A stretch of 64,000 nt of DNA from Candidatus Hydrogenedentota bacterium. GTDB taxonomy: Bacteria; Hydrogenedentota; Hydrogenedentia; Hydrogenedentales; JAGMZX01. A program made the position numbers and the translations under genes. Where the stretch lies: NCBI GenBank assembly GCA_029556545.1, contig JAKQEQ010000084.1, positions 42,439 to 106,438 of the forward strand. Direction: 5' to 3'. Below, one piece after another: positions 33,316-42,283 of this stretch (position 1 is the first letter of the stretch; the number at the start of each line of letters is the position of its first letter). The notes under the pieces were generated by a model that saw only the letters and a list, made by a program, of their open reading frames with translations, was not told the origin of the DNA and ran no database searches.

Positions 33316-33360
33316 TCCTACTCCTACTCCTACTCGTGCTCGTCTTCGTAATCGTAATCG
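33316..33360. repeat. CGAGTA-type simple repeat between convergent genes
   Basis: CTACTCCTACTCCTACTCG is followed by TGCTCGTCTTCGTAATCGTA units, a degenerate 6-mer tract related to those at 11496 and 46526. It lies just past the GH116 stop, in the 148-bp gap before the convergent isomerase gene. No terminator hairpin is evident here. Confidence 0.7.
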
Positions 33361-33459
33361 ATCCCCTCTGCCCGCGAAAGAAACCCGGGGTATGCGCTGG
33401 CTCTTGGAAAATATCCGTCGGGCCGGTGGCGCAGTCTGCACACCGGCCACAACAAAGCG

Positions 33460-34365
33460 TCATTGCGGATACCGATAGCGCCCAGTGTACAGATCGAACA
33501 ACGTTCGATAATACTTCATGAACCGCTCGGGCTCGGGGTTATATGCGATTTCCGCGAGACAAAAACCGGTGTAGTTGATCGCGGTCAAGCGATCGAACAG
33601 GTCCTGCCACGGGTACTGATAAACGCCAATGTCCGTGATGTGCACCTCGCCGATGGCGTGCTTCAGCAGGTCGAAACTCGCCGCGATACTCCCGTTCTCG
33701 TCCATGTCGCTCCGGTTCGAGTTCCAACACACGAGCGCGTTCGGATGGTCCGCCGCGTCCAGCATCGTGCGCACGTTCTCGGGGAGCGACGATCCTCTCC
33801 CGCCGTGCACCTCCATCCGCACCTCGACCCCGAGGCCCGCCGCGAACGCCGCCACTTCCCGCCACGCCTTCCCGATCCGTTCGCAGGTCTGGTCCGCCGG
33901 CTCATCGTCGTAGAGGCCGTTCGGGCGAACCTTGATCCCCGGCGCGCCCACGTCCGCCGCCAACTGCGCGTAGGCTTTGCTCTCTGCAACGTTCCGCGCC
34001 ACCTCCGCCGGGTCTTTCGCGTGATACTCGAAGGCCGACCCGAGCCCCGCAAGCGCCACCGGCGAATCCGCGAACCGCGCGCGCACCTGCCGCCGCTCCT
34101 CGGCGCTCAACGACGTCTCGACCCCGTGCGCATGCGTCGTGCGCAATTCGACGCCCTCCAGCCCCGTCGCGACGCAGAACTTGATGAGCGCCTCCACGTC
34201 CATGTCTTTGCCCATGTTATACGTGACCATGCCCAGCCTGTACGGCGGCACCATGACAGCCTCCTTCTCGTCCTGCGCGGACGCCGCGCGCTCCGATGCC
34301 AAACCCGCCCCCGCAACGACGGCGGTCGTCGTTTGCAGGAAACTCCTGCGCGATACGCGATGCAT
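33460..34365 (-). CDS. Tat-exported sugar phosphate isomerase/epimerase-like TIM-barrel protein
   Basis: The 301-residue protein begins MHRVSRRSFLQTTTAVVAG, a twin-arginine signal, and is otherwise a xylose-isomerase-like (AP-endonuclease 2 superfamily) barrel: YRLGMVTYNMG, GLEGVELRTTHAHGVE, EVRMEVHGGRG, NALVCWNSNRSD and EVHITDIGVYQYPW. His, Glu and Asp residues at strand ends in these motifs are the expected metal ligands. Exported versions of this family, usually beside Gfo/Idh/MocA proteins, are frequent in Planctomycetes-like genomes and are of unknown substrate. GGAGG precedes the ATG; the longer upstream in-frame sequence to 35133 runs into antisense of ilvC and is rejected. It is divergent from ilvC across 268 bp. 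Confidence 0.9.
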   Translation of the reverse strand: MHRVSRRSFLQTTTAVVAGAGLASERAASAQDEKEAVMVPPYRLGMVTYNMGKDMDVEALIKFCVATGLEGVELRTTHAHGVETSLSAEERRQVRARFADSPVALAGLGSAFEYHAKDPAEVARNVAESKAYAQLAADVGAPGIKVRPNGLYDDEPADQTCERIGKAWREVAAFAAGLGVEVRMEVHGGRGSSLPENVRTMLDAADHPNALVCWNSNRSDMDENGSIAASFDLLKHAIGEVHITDIGVYQYPWQDLFDRLTAINYTGFCLAEIAYNPEPERFMKYYRTLFDLYTGRYRYPQ

Positions 34366-34633
34366 AGGCCCTCCTTCCACCGGCACAGCGGACACGATAC
34401 CGACTTGCGGCGCGCGGAAGCAATTTCCCTCATCCTCGGGGAGAGGGTGTTTCCCGTGCCACGCGAGGATGTGCCGCTTCGTGCATTTGCATCGAATTTC
34501 CGTCATGCCATAGAATAGGGCCTCTTTCAGACTGGGGCACGCAAGGCCGCGCGCCGCGCGGCAGACCCGCACAGGTCCGCATTCAGGATGGTTTTGGCGG
34601 CGTCGTGTCGTAAACAACGGAGGTTCGAGTTCG

Positions 34634-35728
34634 ATGTTGATTGATTTTGGCGGAGAGAAGGAAAACGTCGTCACGCGCAAGGAGTTCCCGATGGCAAAGG
34701 CGCGCAAGGCGCTGAAGAACGAGACGATCGCGGTCATCGGGTACGGCGTGCAGGGTCCGGCGCAGGGACTGAACATGCGGGATAACGGGTTCAACGTCAT
34801 CATCGGCCAGGCGAAGGAATTCAAGCGGGACTGGGACCGTGCGGTGAAGGACGGGTGGAAGCCGGGCAAGACGCTTTTCGGGATCGAGGAGGCGTGCGAG
34901 CGCGGGACCATTATCCAGATGCTGGTGTCGGACGCGGCGCAGAAGGCGATCTGGCCGACGGTGAAGAAGTATCTGAAGCCTGGCGACGCGCTGTATTTCT
35001 CGCACGGGTTCTCGATTGTGTACAAGGACCAGACCAAGGTCATTCCGCCGGATTTCGTGGACGTGATCATGGTCGCGCCGAAGGGCTCGGGCACGTCGGT
35101 GCGGCGCAATTTCCTGAACGGGGCGGGCATCAATTCGAGCTACGCCGTCGCCCAGGATTACACGGGCCGCGCGGTCGAGCGCACGCTGGCCGTCGGCATT
35201 GGCGTGGGTTCGGGCTACCTCTTCCCCACCACGTTCGAGCAGGAAGTCTTCAGCGACCTGACCGGCGAGCGCGGCGTGCTCATGGGCGCGCTCGCGGGGA
35301 TCATGGAGGCGCAGTACGAGGTGCTGCGTTCGCACGGGCACAGCCCGAGTGAGGCGTTCAACGAAACCGTCGAGGAATTGACGCAGAGCCTCATCCGGCT
35401 GGTCGACGAGAACGGCATGGACTGGATGTACGGCAATTGCTCCGCCACCGCGCAGCGCGGCGCGCTGGACTGGAAACCCAAGTTCAAGAAGGCGACGCTC
35501 CCGGTGTTCAAGGAGTTGTACAAGCGCGTGAAGGGCGGCGTCGAGACGAAGCGGGTGCTCAGCGCCACGGGCGGGAAGGACTACCAGGCCCGTCTACGCA
35601 AGGAACTCGAAGAACTGCGCAACTCCGAGATGTGGCGCGCGGGCGCGGCAGTCCGTTCGCTTCGCCCCAAGACGTCCGAAGGCCGGCGGATCAAGTCCGT
35701 CACGGGCACCAAGGGACGCAACGCCTGA
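34634..35728 (+). CDS. ilvC: Ketol-acid reductoisomerase (Bacteroidetes/plant-like form)
   Basis: IlvC catalyses the NADPH-dependent, Mg2+-dependent isomeroreduction in valine, leucine and isoleucine synthesis. The 364-residue protein has the Rossmann motif AVIGYGVQGPAQGLNMRDNG, YFSHGFSIV, VAPKGSGTSVRRNF, and the Mg-binding FEQEVFSDLTGERGVLMGA with AFNETVEELTQ. These match the Bacteroidetes/Chlamydiae and plant-type sequence style rather than the common ~330-residue bacterial class I form, which suggests separate ancestry or transfer. No other branched-chain gene is adjacent. An ACGGAGG site precedes the ATG, and a GC hairpin plus T5 follows the stop. Confidence 0.95.
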   Translation: MLIDFGGEKENVVTRKEFPMAKARKALKNETIAVIGYGVQGPAQGLNMRDNGFNVIIGQAKEFKRDWDRAVKDGWKPGKTLFGIEEACERGTIIQMLVSDAAQKAIWPTVKKYLKPGDALYFSHGFSIVYKDQTKVIPPDFVDVIMVAPKGSGTSVRRNFLNGAGINSSYAVAQDYTGRAVERTLAVGIGVGSGYLFPTTFEQEVFSDLTGERGVLMGALAGIMEAQYEVLRSHGHSPSEAFNETVEELTQSLIRLVDENGMDWMYGNCSATAQRGALDWKPKFKKATLPVFKELYKRVKGGVETKRVLSATGGKDYQARLRKELEELRNSEMWRAGAAVRSLRPKTSEGRRIKSVTGTKGRNA

Positions 35729-35766
35729 GTGGCTTTAGAGTTCCGGGTGTCGCAGCCGAAGACGGC

Positions 35767-35790
35767 CGCGGCGCCCGGAGCCGCGTTTTT
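35767..35790 (+). terminator. Rho-independent terminator after ilvC
   Basis: CGCGGC and GCCGCG form a 6-bp all-GC stem around a 7-nt loop, followed directly by TTTTT. It begins 38 bp after the ilvC stop. Confidence 0.55.
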
Positions 35791-35901
35791 GCAATCTTTC
35801 CCGGGTATGTGCCATGCTCTCCGCAAACCCGTGCAAACGGGCTATTTTGTTGAGGTGCCGATAGTGAGTTCGACGGCGGCAGCGCGGGGATAGGCGAATC
35901 G

Positions 35902-36825
35902 ATGCAGCAAGTGGAATTGCACGATCATATCCCCATGACGGAATGTGGCCCCCATGACGGCGAGGATTACGAGTATTCGTGGGAAGGCGCATTCCTGCGG
36001 GCGTGCTTCATCTCGAACGTGGGCAAGAAACGCAAGAACAACGAGGACGCCTGCCTGATCTGCGCGCCGGAGGACCCCGACCTCGCCGGGCGACGCGGGA
36101 TGTTTTTTGCCGTGGCGGACGGGATGGGCGGGGCGAGCGCGGGCGAGTTCGCCAGCCGCATGGCGCTGCGCCTGACCGCGAACGCCTACTACCGGAGCCC
36201 GGCCCCCGCGATCCCGCAGGCCCTGCGCGAGGCGGTCGAGGCCGCCAACCGCCAAGTCTTCGAGGAGGCGGAAATAAACCCTCTGCTCTCGGGCATGGGC
36301 ACCACCATCTGCGCCCTCGTCGTCATGGGCGAATACGGCTATATCGCCCACGTGGGCGACAGCCGCGTATACCTGCTGCGCTCCGCCGGGCCCATCCGGC
36401 AGATCACGCACGATCATTCGCTGGTCGCAGAGCAGATGCGCTGCGGCATCCTCACCGAGGCGGAAGCGCGCAACCACTCGCTGAAGAACCTCATCACCCG
36501 GGCCGTCGGCATCAAAAACGAGGTCAACGTGGATATGTACGCCGCGCACCTTGAAAAAGGCGACCAACTGCTCATCTGCTCCGACGGACTCTCCAACCTC
36601 GTGCAGGACGACGAAATCGCGGCCCTGCTCCAGTCCGCCGCCCCGAACGAGGCCGCACGCGCCCTTATCGAGGCCGCCCTCGACGGCGGTGGTCCGGACA
36701 ACATTACCGTCGCCGTCCTCCATGTCTCGGACAAGCCGCCCAAGAGCACTATCGAGCACGGCATCGAAGAGTTCCCTATCCCCCACAGCGGGATCGTCAC
36801 CCGCATTCGACGGCTCTTCTCGTGA
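35902..36825 (+). CDS. PP2C-type serine/threonine protein phosphatase
   Basis: The 307-residue cytoplasmic protein is a PPM-family phosphatase. Metal-binding Asp residues are in VGKKRKNNEDA, FFAVADGMGGASAGE, ICSDGLSNLV and GGPDNITVAVL, and MGTTICALVV and AHVGDSRVYLLR are present, so the Mn/Mg centre is complete. It would remove phosphate from Ser/Thr residues set by Hanks-type kinases; no kinase is in this window. A short polar N-terminal extension (about 30 residues) and a C-terminal tail IRRLF have no clear motif. It stands alone between ilvC and the second Gfo/Idh/MocA gene. Confidence 0.93.
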   Translation: MQQVELHDHIPMTECGPHDGEDYEYSWEGAFLRACFISNVGKKRKNNEDACLICAPEDPDLAGRRGMFFAVADGMGGASAGEFASRMALRLTANAYYRSPAPAIPQALREAVEAANRQVFEEAEINPLLSGMGTTICALVVMGEYGYIAHVGDSRVYLLRSAGPIRQITHDHSLVAEQMRCGILTEAEARNHSLKNLITRAVGIKNEVNVDMYAAHLEKGDQLLICSDGLSNLVQDDEIAALLQSAAPNEAARALIEAALDGGGPDNITVAVLHVSDKPPKSTIEHGIEEFPIPHSGIVTRIRRLFS

Positions 36826-36979
36826 CGTCCGACTAGGCACTGCAACCTGAAAAAGGCTCACCGCGAAGGGCTCGCCGTACCGCGTATGCTCGAAAGGCTG
36901 GCGCGACTCATGTATTGCTGGACACGCGTGTGCTATGGTGTGGCGCTGATTCCCATCGAGACATCGGGAGAACCGCACC

Positions 36980-38293
36980 ATGACCGTCTTGACCCGGAGG
37001 AAGTTCCTCCAACGCTCGGCCCTTGCGTCCGCCTCCGCGTGCGGCGCCGCGCTTGTTGCGCCGCGCACCGCCGGCGCCGCGGTCCGGCGCGTGGCGGCCA
37101 ACGAGAAGATCGTGTTGGGCTTCATCGGCGTAGGCGGCATGGGGCGATCGCACTTTGATCGCCTGTGCAAACACCCCGAGGCAATCATCGCCGCGGCCGC
37201 CGATCCCGACACCCAGCGACAGCAGGCCGCAAAGACCCATGCCGCCGGATTCGGCGTGGCCATCCAGACCTACGTGGATTTCCACGAGATGATCGATCGG
37301 CATCCCGAGATCGATGCGGTGTTTATAGCCACGCCGGACCACTGGCACGCGCTCGCGACTATCCACTGCCTGCGCGCGGGCAAGGACGTCTACTGCGAGA
37401 AGCCGCTCGCTTTGACCATCGCGGAGGGCCGCGCGATGGTCGAGGCCGCGCGCCGCTTCGGGCGGATCGTGCAGGTCGGCACGATGCAGCGCAGCGATCA
37501 GGCCCATTTCCGCCACGTATGCGAACTGGTGCGCAACGGACGCATCGGCGAGGTCTCGCGGGCCGTATGCTTCTTCGACGCAAACCCGCATCACGAGTAT
37601 ATCCCCTCGGAGGACCCGCCGGAATACCTCGACTGGAATCTGTATCTCGGCCCCGCGCCGTGGCGGCCCTTCAATCGTCTCATCCATCCCTACAACTTCC
37701 GGTACTTCCGCGATTACTCCGGTGGACTCTTGACGGACTGGGGCGTACACCTGTTCGATATCGCGCAGTGGGGGCTCGGCAAGGACGATACCAGCCCGAT
37801 TCGCGTCGAGTCGGAATCGGAGATGTATCCCGACAACATGTACGAGTTCCCCCGGTTTCAGCACGTGGTCTACGACTACGGCGACGCGCGCATCGAGTGG
37901 TGGTCCGATTCGACGCCCCACGCCTTCGAGCCGGGCCAGGGCTACGGCACGAAGTTCTACGGGACCGATGGCGAGATTTGCGTGAACCGTGGCGGCTACT
38001 GGGTCCACGGCAAGGACGGCCGGCAGATCGACGAGACTTTGGGGCCTGGTGACTTGCGCCTGTACGCCAGTCCCGGCCATCACCAGGACTTCTTCAACGC
38101 GATGCGGACGCGAAAGCCGCCCATCTGCGACGTCGAAGTCGGGCATCGCGCCACGGCCATCTCGCACTTGGGCAATATCGCGGCCCGGGTCGGCAGGCCC
38201 CTGGCCTACGATCCCGCGCGGGAACTCTTCCCCGAGGACACCGCGGCGAGCAAACTGCTGCACAAACCCATGCGCGCCCCGTGGCGACTATAA
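36980..38293 (+). CDS. Tat-exported Gfo/Idh/MocA family oxidoreductase (second copy)
   Basis: The 437-residue protein carries a Tat signal (MTVLTRRKFLQRSALASAS), the nucleotide motif FIGVGGMGRSH, the DHWHALATIHCLRAGKDVYC loop (given in part) followed by the catalytic-lysine motif CEKPL, and the substrate-domain motif LTDWGVHLFDIAQW. It is the same subfamily as the protein at 862-2136 but clearly divergent in the C-terminal half. A CGGGAG site precedes the ATG. A HEAT-repeat protein gene starts 14 bp downstream, so the two are probably one transcript. Substrate unknown; secreted sugar derivatives are likely. Confidence 0.93.
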   Translation: MTVLTRRKFLQRSALASASACGAALVAPRTAGAAVRRVAANEKIVLGFIGVGGMGRSHFDRLCKHPEAIIAAAADPDTQRQQAAKTHAAGFGVAIQTYVDFHEMIDRHPEIDAVFIATPDHWHALATIHCLRAGKDVYCEKPLALTIAEGRAMVEAARRFGRIVQVGTMQRSDQAHFRHVCELVRNGRIGEVSRAVCFFDANPHHEYIPSEDPPEYLDWNLYLGPAPWRPFNRLIHPYNFRYFRDYSGGLLTDWGVHLFDIAQWGLGKDDTSPIRVESESEMYPDNMYEFPRFQHVVYDYGDARIEWWSDSTPHAFEPGQGYGTKFYGTDGEICVNRGGYWVHGKDGRQIDETLGPGDLRLYASPGHHQDFFNAMRTRKPPICDVEVGHRATAISHLGNIAARVGRPLAYDPARELFPEDTAASKLLHKPMRAPWRL

Positions 38294-38307
38294 GCGGGAG
38301 ACTCGTC

Positions 38308-39432
38308 ATGCGCCGGACACGATACCTTGTTGCGATCGCCGTGGCGGCCCTCTGTTCGGCCGCCGTGGCGCGGGGCGACGTCGCCGAACTGGTCTCCGCG
38401 CTGTCCGGTGACAGCGCTGAGGCGCGGCACCACGCCTTCGAACACGCCGACAAGTACGGCCCCGAAGCCATCATTGCCGTGGCTGCGCTGCTTGACAGCG
38501 ACAGGCCCGGCGTCGTCTATGCCGCGCGCAACGCTCTCGAAATGATCGCCGGCGCCGCGACGGCGCGGGAAGACACGCGCAAGGCCGCAAGTAACGCGCT
38601 CACCGTCGCCGCGCTTGCGACGAAGAACCGCGACCCACTGCTCCGGCTTCTGGCGTACGTCGGCGACGCCGAGGCGATTCCCGCGTTGGCCAACCTGCTC
38701 GTCAAGGCGCCGGAATCGTTTGACGCCGCCCTGCACGCCATCGAGAACATCGGCGTACACGCCCGGCGCGCGAACGACACGGACACCACCGGCGTCGTGT
38801 GCGAGGCGCTGCTGACCCACCTCGCGCGCAGCGAAGGGCGCGCACGGACCGCCGTCATCAACGCGCTCGGGGCCGTGGGCCATCCTCGGGCCGTCGACTC
38901 GCTGATCGACGAGTTGCGCGCGCGCGGTCCGTCCGCGGACGCCGCGGCGCAGGCCCTGGGCTACATCGGCGACCTCAAGGCGTGGGACCCGCTCTGGGAA
39001 GCCTTCGAGAGACACGGCTCAGGCGTCGCGCTCGAAGCGTGTTTGCGCATTGCGGAAAACCAACCCGACGCGCGCGCCGTCAAGCTGTACACGCGGATGC
39101 TCGACCAAAGTACGCCGAAGGCGGGCGCGCGGCGGGACGCCGCACCAGGCGACCCGCGTGTCCTGTGCGCCGCACTGCGCGGCATCGGGAAAACAGCAAC
39201 GTCCAACAAGGCGCTGAAAACACTGCTGCCCTATCTCGACGCGGAACGGGCGGACGTCTACGGAGCCGCGTTCGAGGCCATCGCGGGGCTGCCCGGCGAC
39301 AACGTAACGCGCGCATTGCTGAAAGAAACGCGCGGGGCGTCCCCCGCACGAAAGGCGGCGCTACAGGAGATTCTGGAAATCCGCGGCGCATCTGCCTCGA
39401 CCACGCCGCCGGAGACGGGGATCGAGGAGTAG
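38308..39432 (+). CDS. Secreted HEAT-repeat protein
   Basis: The 374-residue protein has a signal peptide (MRRTRYLVAIAVAALCSAAVARG) and then about eight HEAT/PBS-lyase-like helical repeats (for example SDRPGVVYAARNALEMI, GDAEAIPALANLLVKAPE, GHPRAVDSLIDELRARG and GDLKAWDPLWEAFERHG). Such solenoids are protein-binding scaffolds; no enzymatic residue is seen. The ATG at 38308 is used because GGGAG lies 8 bases before it and the signal peptide starts there; an ATG at 38281 would overlap the preceding oxidoreductase. It probably works together with that exported oxidoreductase, by operon position. Confidence 0.85.
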   Translation: MRRTRYLVAIAVAALCSAAVARGDVAELVSALSGDSAEARHHAFEHADKYGPEAIIAVAALLDSDRPGVVYAARNALEMIAGAATAREDTRKAASNALTVAALATKNRDPLLRLLAYVGDAEAIPALANLLVKAPESFDAALHAIENIGVHARRANDTDTTGVVCEALLTHLARSEGRARTAVINALGAVGHPRAVDSLIDELRARGPSADAAAQALGYIGDLKAWDPLWEAFERHGSGVALEACLRIAENQPDARAVKLYTRMLDQSTPKAGARRDAAPGDPRVLCAALRGIGKTATSNKALKTLLPYLDAERADVYGAAFEAIAGLPGDNVTRALLKETRGASPARKAALQEILEIRGASASTTPPETGIEE

Positions 39433-39587
39433 GAACCTGCGCCGCCGAGGGCACAGCGACGCAAGCGACGAAAGGAACGGAGCGGCGGGATTGTCCACAC
39501 TCAGCCAACCCTCTCCCTCACGCGGCGAAACTTGTCCGCCTTTGGCGGAACGCCTGTGCCACTCGCTAGGACAGAAAACACTTATAT

Positions 39588-39658
39588 AGTTCCCTAGTCC
39601 CTAGTCCCTAGTCCCTAGTCCCTAGTCCCTAGTCCGTAGTCCCTAGTCCGTAGTCCCT
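39588..39658. repeat. Tandem 7-bp repeat (TAGTCCC)n
   Basis: About ten heptamers, mostly TAGTCCC with two TAGTCCG variants, run from 39588 to 39658. The left part is intergenic, and the right part (from 39615) is the 3' end of the hybrid histidine kinase gene on the minus strand, where it encodes the tail LRTRDYGLGTRD and the stop codon TAG. Because the unit is not a multiple of three, gain or loss of a unit would change the C-terminal reading frame. Confidence 0.9.
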
Positions 39659-42002
39659 GCTCCAGCGCGTGGCGCACTTCGCTCAAGAGCACATTCGCGC
39701 GATACGGCTTCTGGATAAAGCTCACGTAGCCGCCGCTATCGCGCAGCGCCGCGTCGAACCGTTCACTGTACCCACTCGAAAACACCACCGGAATCCCCGG
39801 TCGGATTTCTCGAATCAGCCCGAACAATACGTCGCCGTCCATGTGCGGCATCGAGATGTCCAGAACCACAACATCAATCTCCTCCGCGTGCAGTTTGAAT
39901 ACCTCAAGTCCCTCGCGTCCGTCGCACGCAAGCAACACCCGCAGCCCCGCGCGCTCAAGAAACGCCTGAACGACTTCTCGCACCGGCGCCTCGTCATCCA
40001 CGACCAGGACGGTTCCGCGGGCTTTCCAGCCCTCCAAACCCTCCCCGTCAATGGACGCGTCCGTCCCCTCGGCATGGAGTATCGGGAAAATGGCCTCGAA
40101 GGCGGCGCCCTCTCCGAGACGACTTTCGACGCAGATACCGCCGTGATGTCCCCGCACGATCCCGAGTGCCGCGGCCAGCCCGAGCCCGCGCCCGATGAAC
40201 CGCGTCGTAAAGAAGGGGTCGAAAATGCGTTCGAGCGTCTCCGCGTCCATGCCGTGGCCGGAATCCGTGACCCGCAAGAACACGTACCTGCCCGCTTCGA
40301 GCGTCGTATCGCTATGCGCCCGCAGGAGAAAGGCCGCGTCGCACTCGCGAACGCCGGTCTGAATTCGGATGTTCCCGGCGTCGTCCTCGATGGCGTCCGC
40401 GGCGTTTATGACGAGATTCAGCACCAACTGCCGCAACTGCGTCGCGTCGCCCTGGATCACCGGGATGCTCGCGTGAACGTCGTAGGTGACCGTGATGGTT
40501 TTCGGTATGGATACGGCGATCAGCGGGATCATCTCCTCGACCAGTTTGCCCAGGTCGATGGACGCCATGCTCAAACGGCCCCGCCCCGCGTAGGCAAGCA
40601 ATTGATGCGTCAATTCGGCGGCCCGTTTCGCCGACCGCTCGATCTGAAGCAGGCACTCGCGCGCCGGCAAATGGGGCGGCAGTTCAAGGAGCGCCATCTC
40701 CGCGTAGCCCAGAACGCCGACGAGCAGGTTGTTGAAATCGTGCGCCAGCCCGCCGGCCAATGTACCCAGACTTTCGAGCTTCTGGGCCTGCCGCATGTGC
40801 GCCTCGATCGTCCGCCGCTCCTGGTCCGCGCGCTTGATCGCCGTAACGTCGTTTCCTATGCACAGTATCTCCACAATCTTGCCGCTTGCGTCGCGAATGG
40901 CCTTATTCGTCCAGGCCACCCATACGCGCTCGCCGTCGCGACGCACGTTCTCATTTTCATTGGACGCATACTGCTCGGGGTTAAGTCCGATATCCCGCGC
41001 CATCGCCGCAAGATCGCGTCCGTTGGAATCCGTCTCCGCCATAATGGTTCCGACGATGTTCTTCCCCAGGATTTCGCTCTCCGAATACCCGAAGAACCGC
41101 TGCGCGTACTCGTTGAAGAAGGTGATGACGCCGGACGGATCACGCCGCAGAATGATGCTGTTGGCGTTCTCGACCAGTTCCCGGTACTTCTCCTCGCTGG
41201 ACCGCAACGCGGCCTCCGCCGCTTTTTGCCTCGTGATGTCGCGGCAGACCGCCTGATAACCGCAAATGGCGCCGTTCTCCTCCAGTATCTCCAGGTTCTG
41301 ACCAAGCCATACCGTCGCGCAGTCCTTCGCGATCACTGGGAATTCGTGATACACGCGACGCCGCCCCGCCGCGTATTCGGAACGCACAAAGTAGCGCGCC
41401 TCTTCGCGCATGGCCGGATGCACGAATTCCGAGTAGTGACGCCCGAGAATCTCATCAAGGCTATAGCCGAGCGTCCGTATCGCCACAGGATTGGCGTATA
41501 CAAAGCGCGCGTCCGCGTCCATCTGATAAATAATGTCGCCGGCGTTCTCGACCAGGCGCCGAAAGCGCTCCTCGCTGCGTTGCAGCGTCTCCTCGATGCG
41601 CTTCCGCTCCGTAATGTCCTGCACGATGGCCTGAATCACTTCCTGGCCCGTAGCGGGGTCCCGAACGAGGTACGAACTGTGGGCCGCCCATTTCGGGGTG
41701 CCGCGCAAGGTGCGAAATGGATACGCAAGATCGCGAACGACACGTTCCGCGCGCATGCGATTCCGAATCGTCCCCAGCGGCATGATGTGCTGCACCAGTT
41801 CCGCAACGTTGAGCCCCACAACGGCTTCGGGATTGGGGTACGTCCCTTCAAGCTCCAATAACTCGAAGACGGTACGGTCCATGTACAGCACGGTGCCGTC
41901 AAAGGCATAGCGAAAAACGCCGAAGCCCGCAAGCCGAAGCGCGTCGGGCGGAATATGGGCCATCGCCCCCGGGCCCCCCTCCAACTCGCGGTCTTCCGCC
42001 AT
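39615..42002 (-). CDS. Hybrid sensor histidine kinase (PAS-PAS-PAS-HisKA-HATPase-REC)
   Basis: The 795-residue soluble sensor has three PAS domains (about residues 20-125, 140-255 and 270-385). They are followed by a HisKA domain whose H-box GGLAHDFNNLL places the phospho-His near residue 421, and a HATPase domain with N-box LNLVINAADAI, G1 DSGHGMD and G2 GRGLGLAAALG. The C-terminal receiver domain starts VLVVDDEAPVREVV, with phospho-Asp in VVLDISMPHMD and Lys in FIQKPYR. No transmembrane helix is present, so it senses a cytoplasmic cue through PAS. The start at 42002 has AGGAAG upstream; ATG 41963 is an alternative. The last dozen residues come from a 7-bp tandem repeat. No cognate DNA-binding regulator is adjacent. 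Confidence 0.93.
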   Translation of the reverse strand: MAEDRELEGGPGAMAHIPPDALRLAGFGVFRYAFDGTVLYMDRTVFELLELEGTYPNPEAVVGLNVAELVQHIMPLGTIRNRMRAERVVRDLAYPFRTLRGTPKWAAHSSYLVRDPATGQEVIQAIVQDITERKRIEETLQRSEERFRRLVENAGDIIYQMDADARFVYANPVAIRTLGYSLDEILGRHYSEFVHPAMREEARYFVRSEYAAGRRRVYHEFPVIAKDCATVWLGQNLEILEENGAICGYQAVCRDITRQKAAEAALRSSEEKYRELVENANSIILRRDPSGVITFFNEYAQRFFGYSESEILGKNIVGTIMAETDSNGRDLAAMARDIGLNPEQYASNENENVRRDGERVWVAWTNKAIRDASGKIVEILCIGNDVTAIKRADQERRTIEAHMRQAQKLESLGTLAGGLAHDFNNLLVGVLGYAEMALLELPPHLPARECLLQIERSAKRAAELTHQLLAYAGRGRLSMASIDLGKLVEEMIPLIAVSIPKTITVTYDVHASIPVIQGDATQLRQLVLNLVINAADAIEDDAGNIRIQTGVRECDAAFLLRAHSDTTLEAGRYVFLRVTDSGHGMDAETLERIFDPFFTTRFIGRGLGLAAALGIVRGHHGGICVESRLGEGAAFEAIFPILHAEGTDASIDGEGLEGWKARGTVLVVDDEAPVREVVQAFLERAGLRVLLACDGREGLEVFKLHAEEIDVVVLDISMPHMDGDVLFGLIREIRPGIPVVFSSGYSERFDAALRDSGGYVSFIQKPYRANVLLSEVRHALEQGLRTRDYGLGTRD

Positions 42003-42283
42003 AGAAAGAGACTTCCTCAATTCCCGTCCGCCACACCATGGCGGACCTGCCCGCAACAACTACCAGTATACACGCACGAGGTGATGCGGGGAAGACGGAC
42101 GGGCTCACGACGCCTTCATGCATTGCCGCCCGCATCGGTTCACCCGCCGGAACGAGGCGAATCCGGGTACAGCCGCAAACGGATCGGAACCCAAGCACGG
42201 CAACCGGGGTTCCGAATAAGACCTCTCGTCCGCGCGGCCGACACCGCCTTCGCGCGCAAATGCGGACAGTACCGCCGGATCTC

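Noticed and set aside
39500-39580. Additional palindromic element downstream of the HEAT gene
   Set aside because: CTTGTCCGCC...GCCTGTGCC has some resemblance but lacks the GGGGAC/GTCCCC ends, so I do not annotate it.
39588-39658. CRISPR-like or telomere-like array
   Set aside because: Unit of 7 bp without spacers; it is a simple tandem repeat.
39669-41861. 730-residue plus-strand frame antisense to the histidine kinase
   Set aside because: No domain; the minus-strand reading has three PAS, kinase and receiver motifs.
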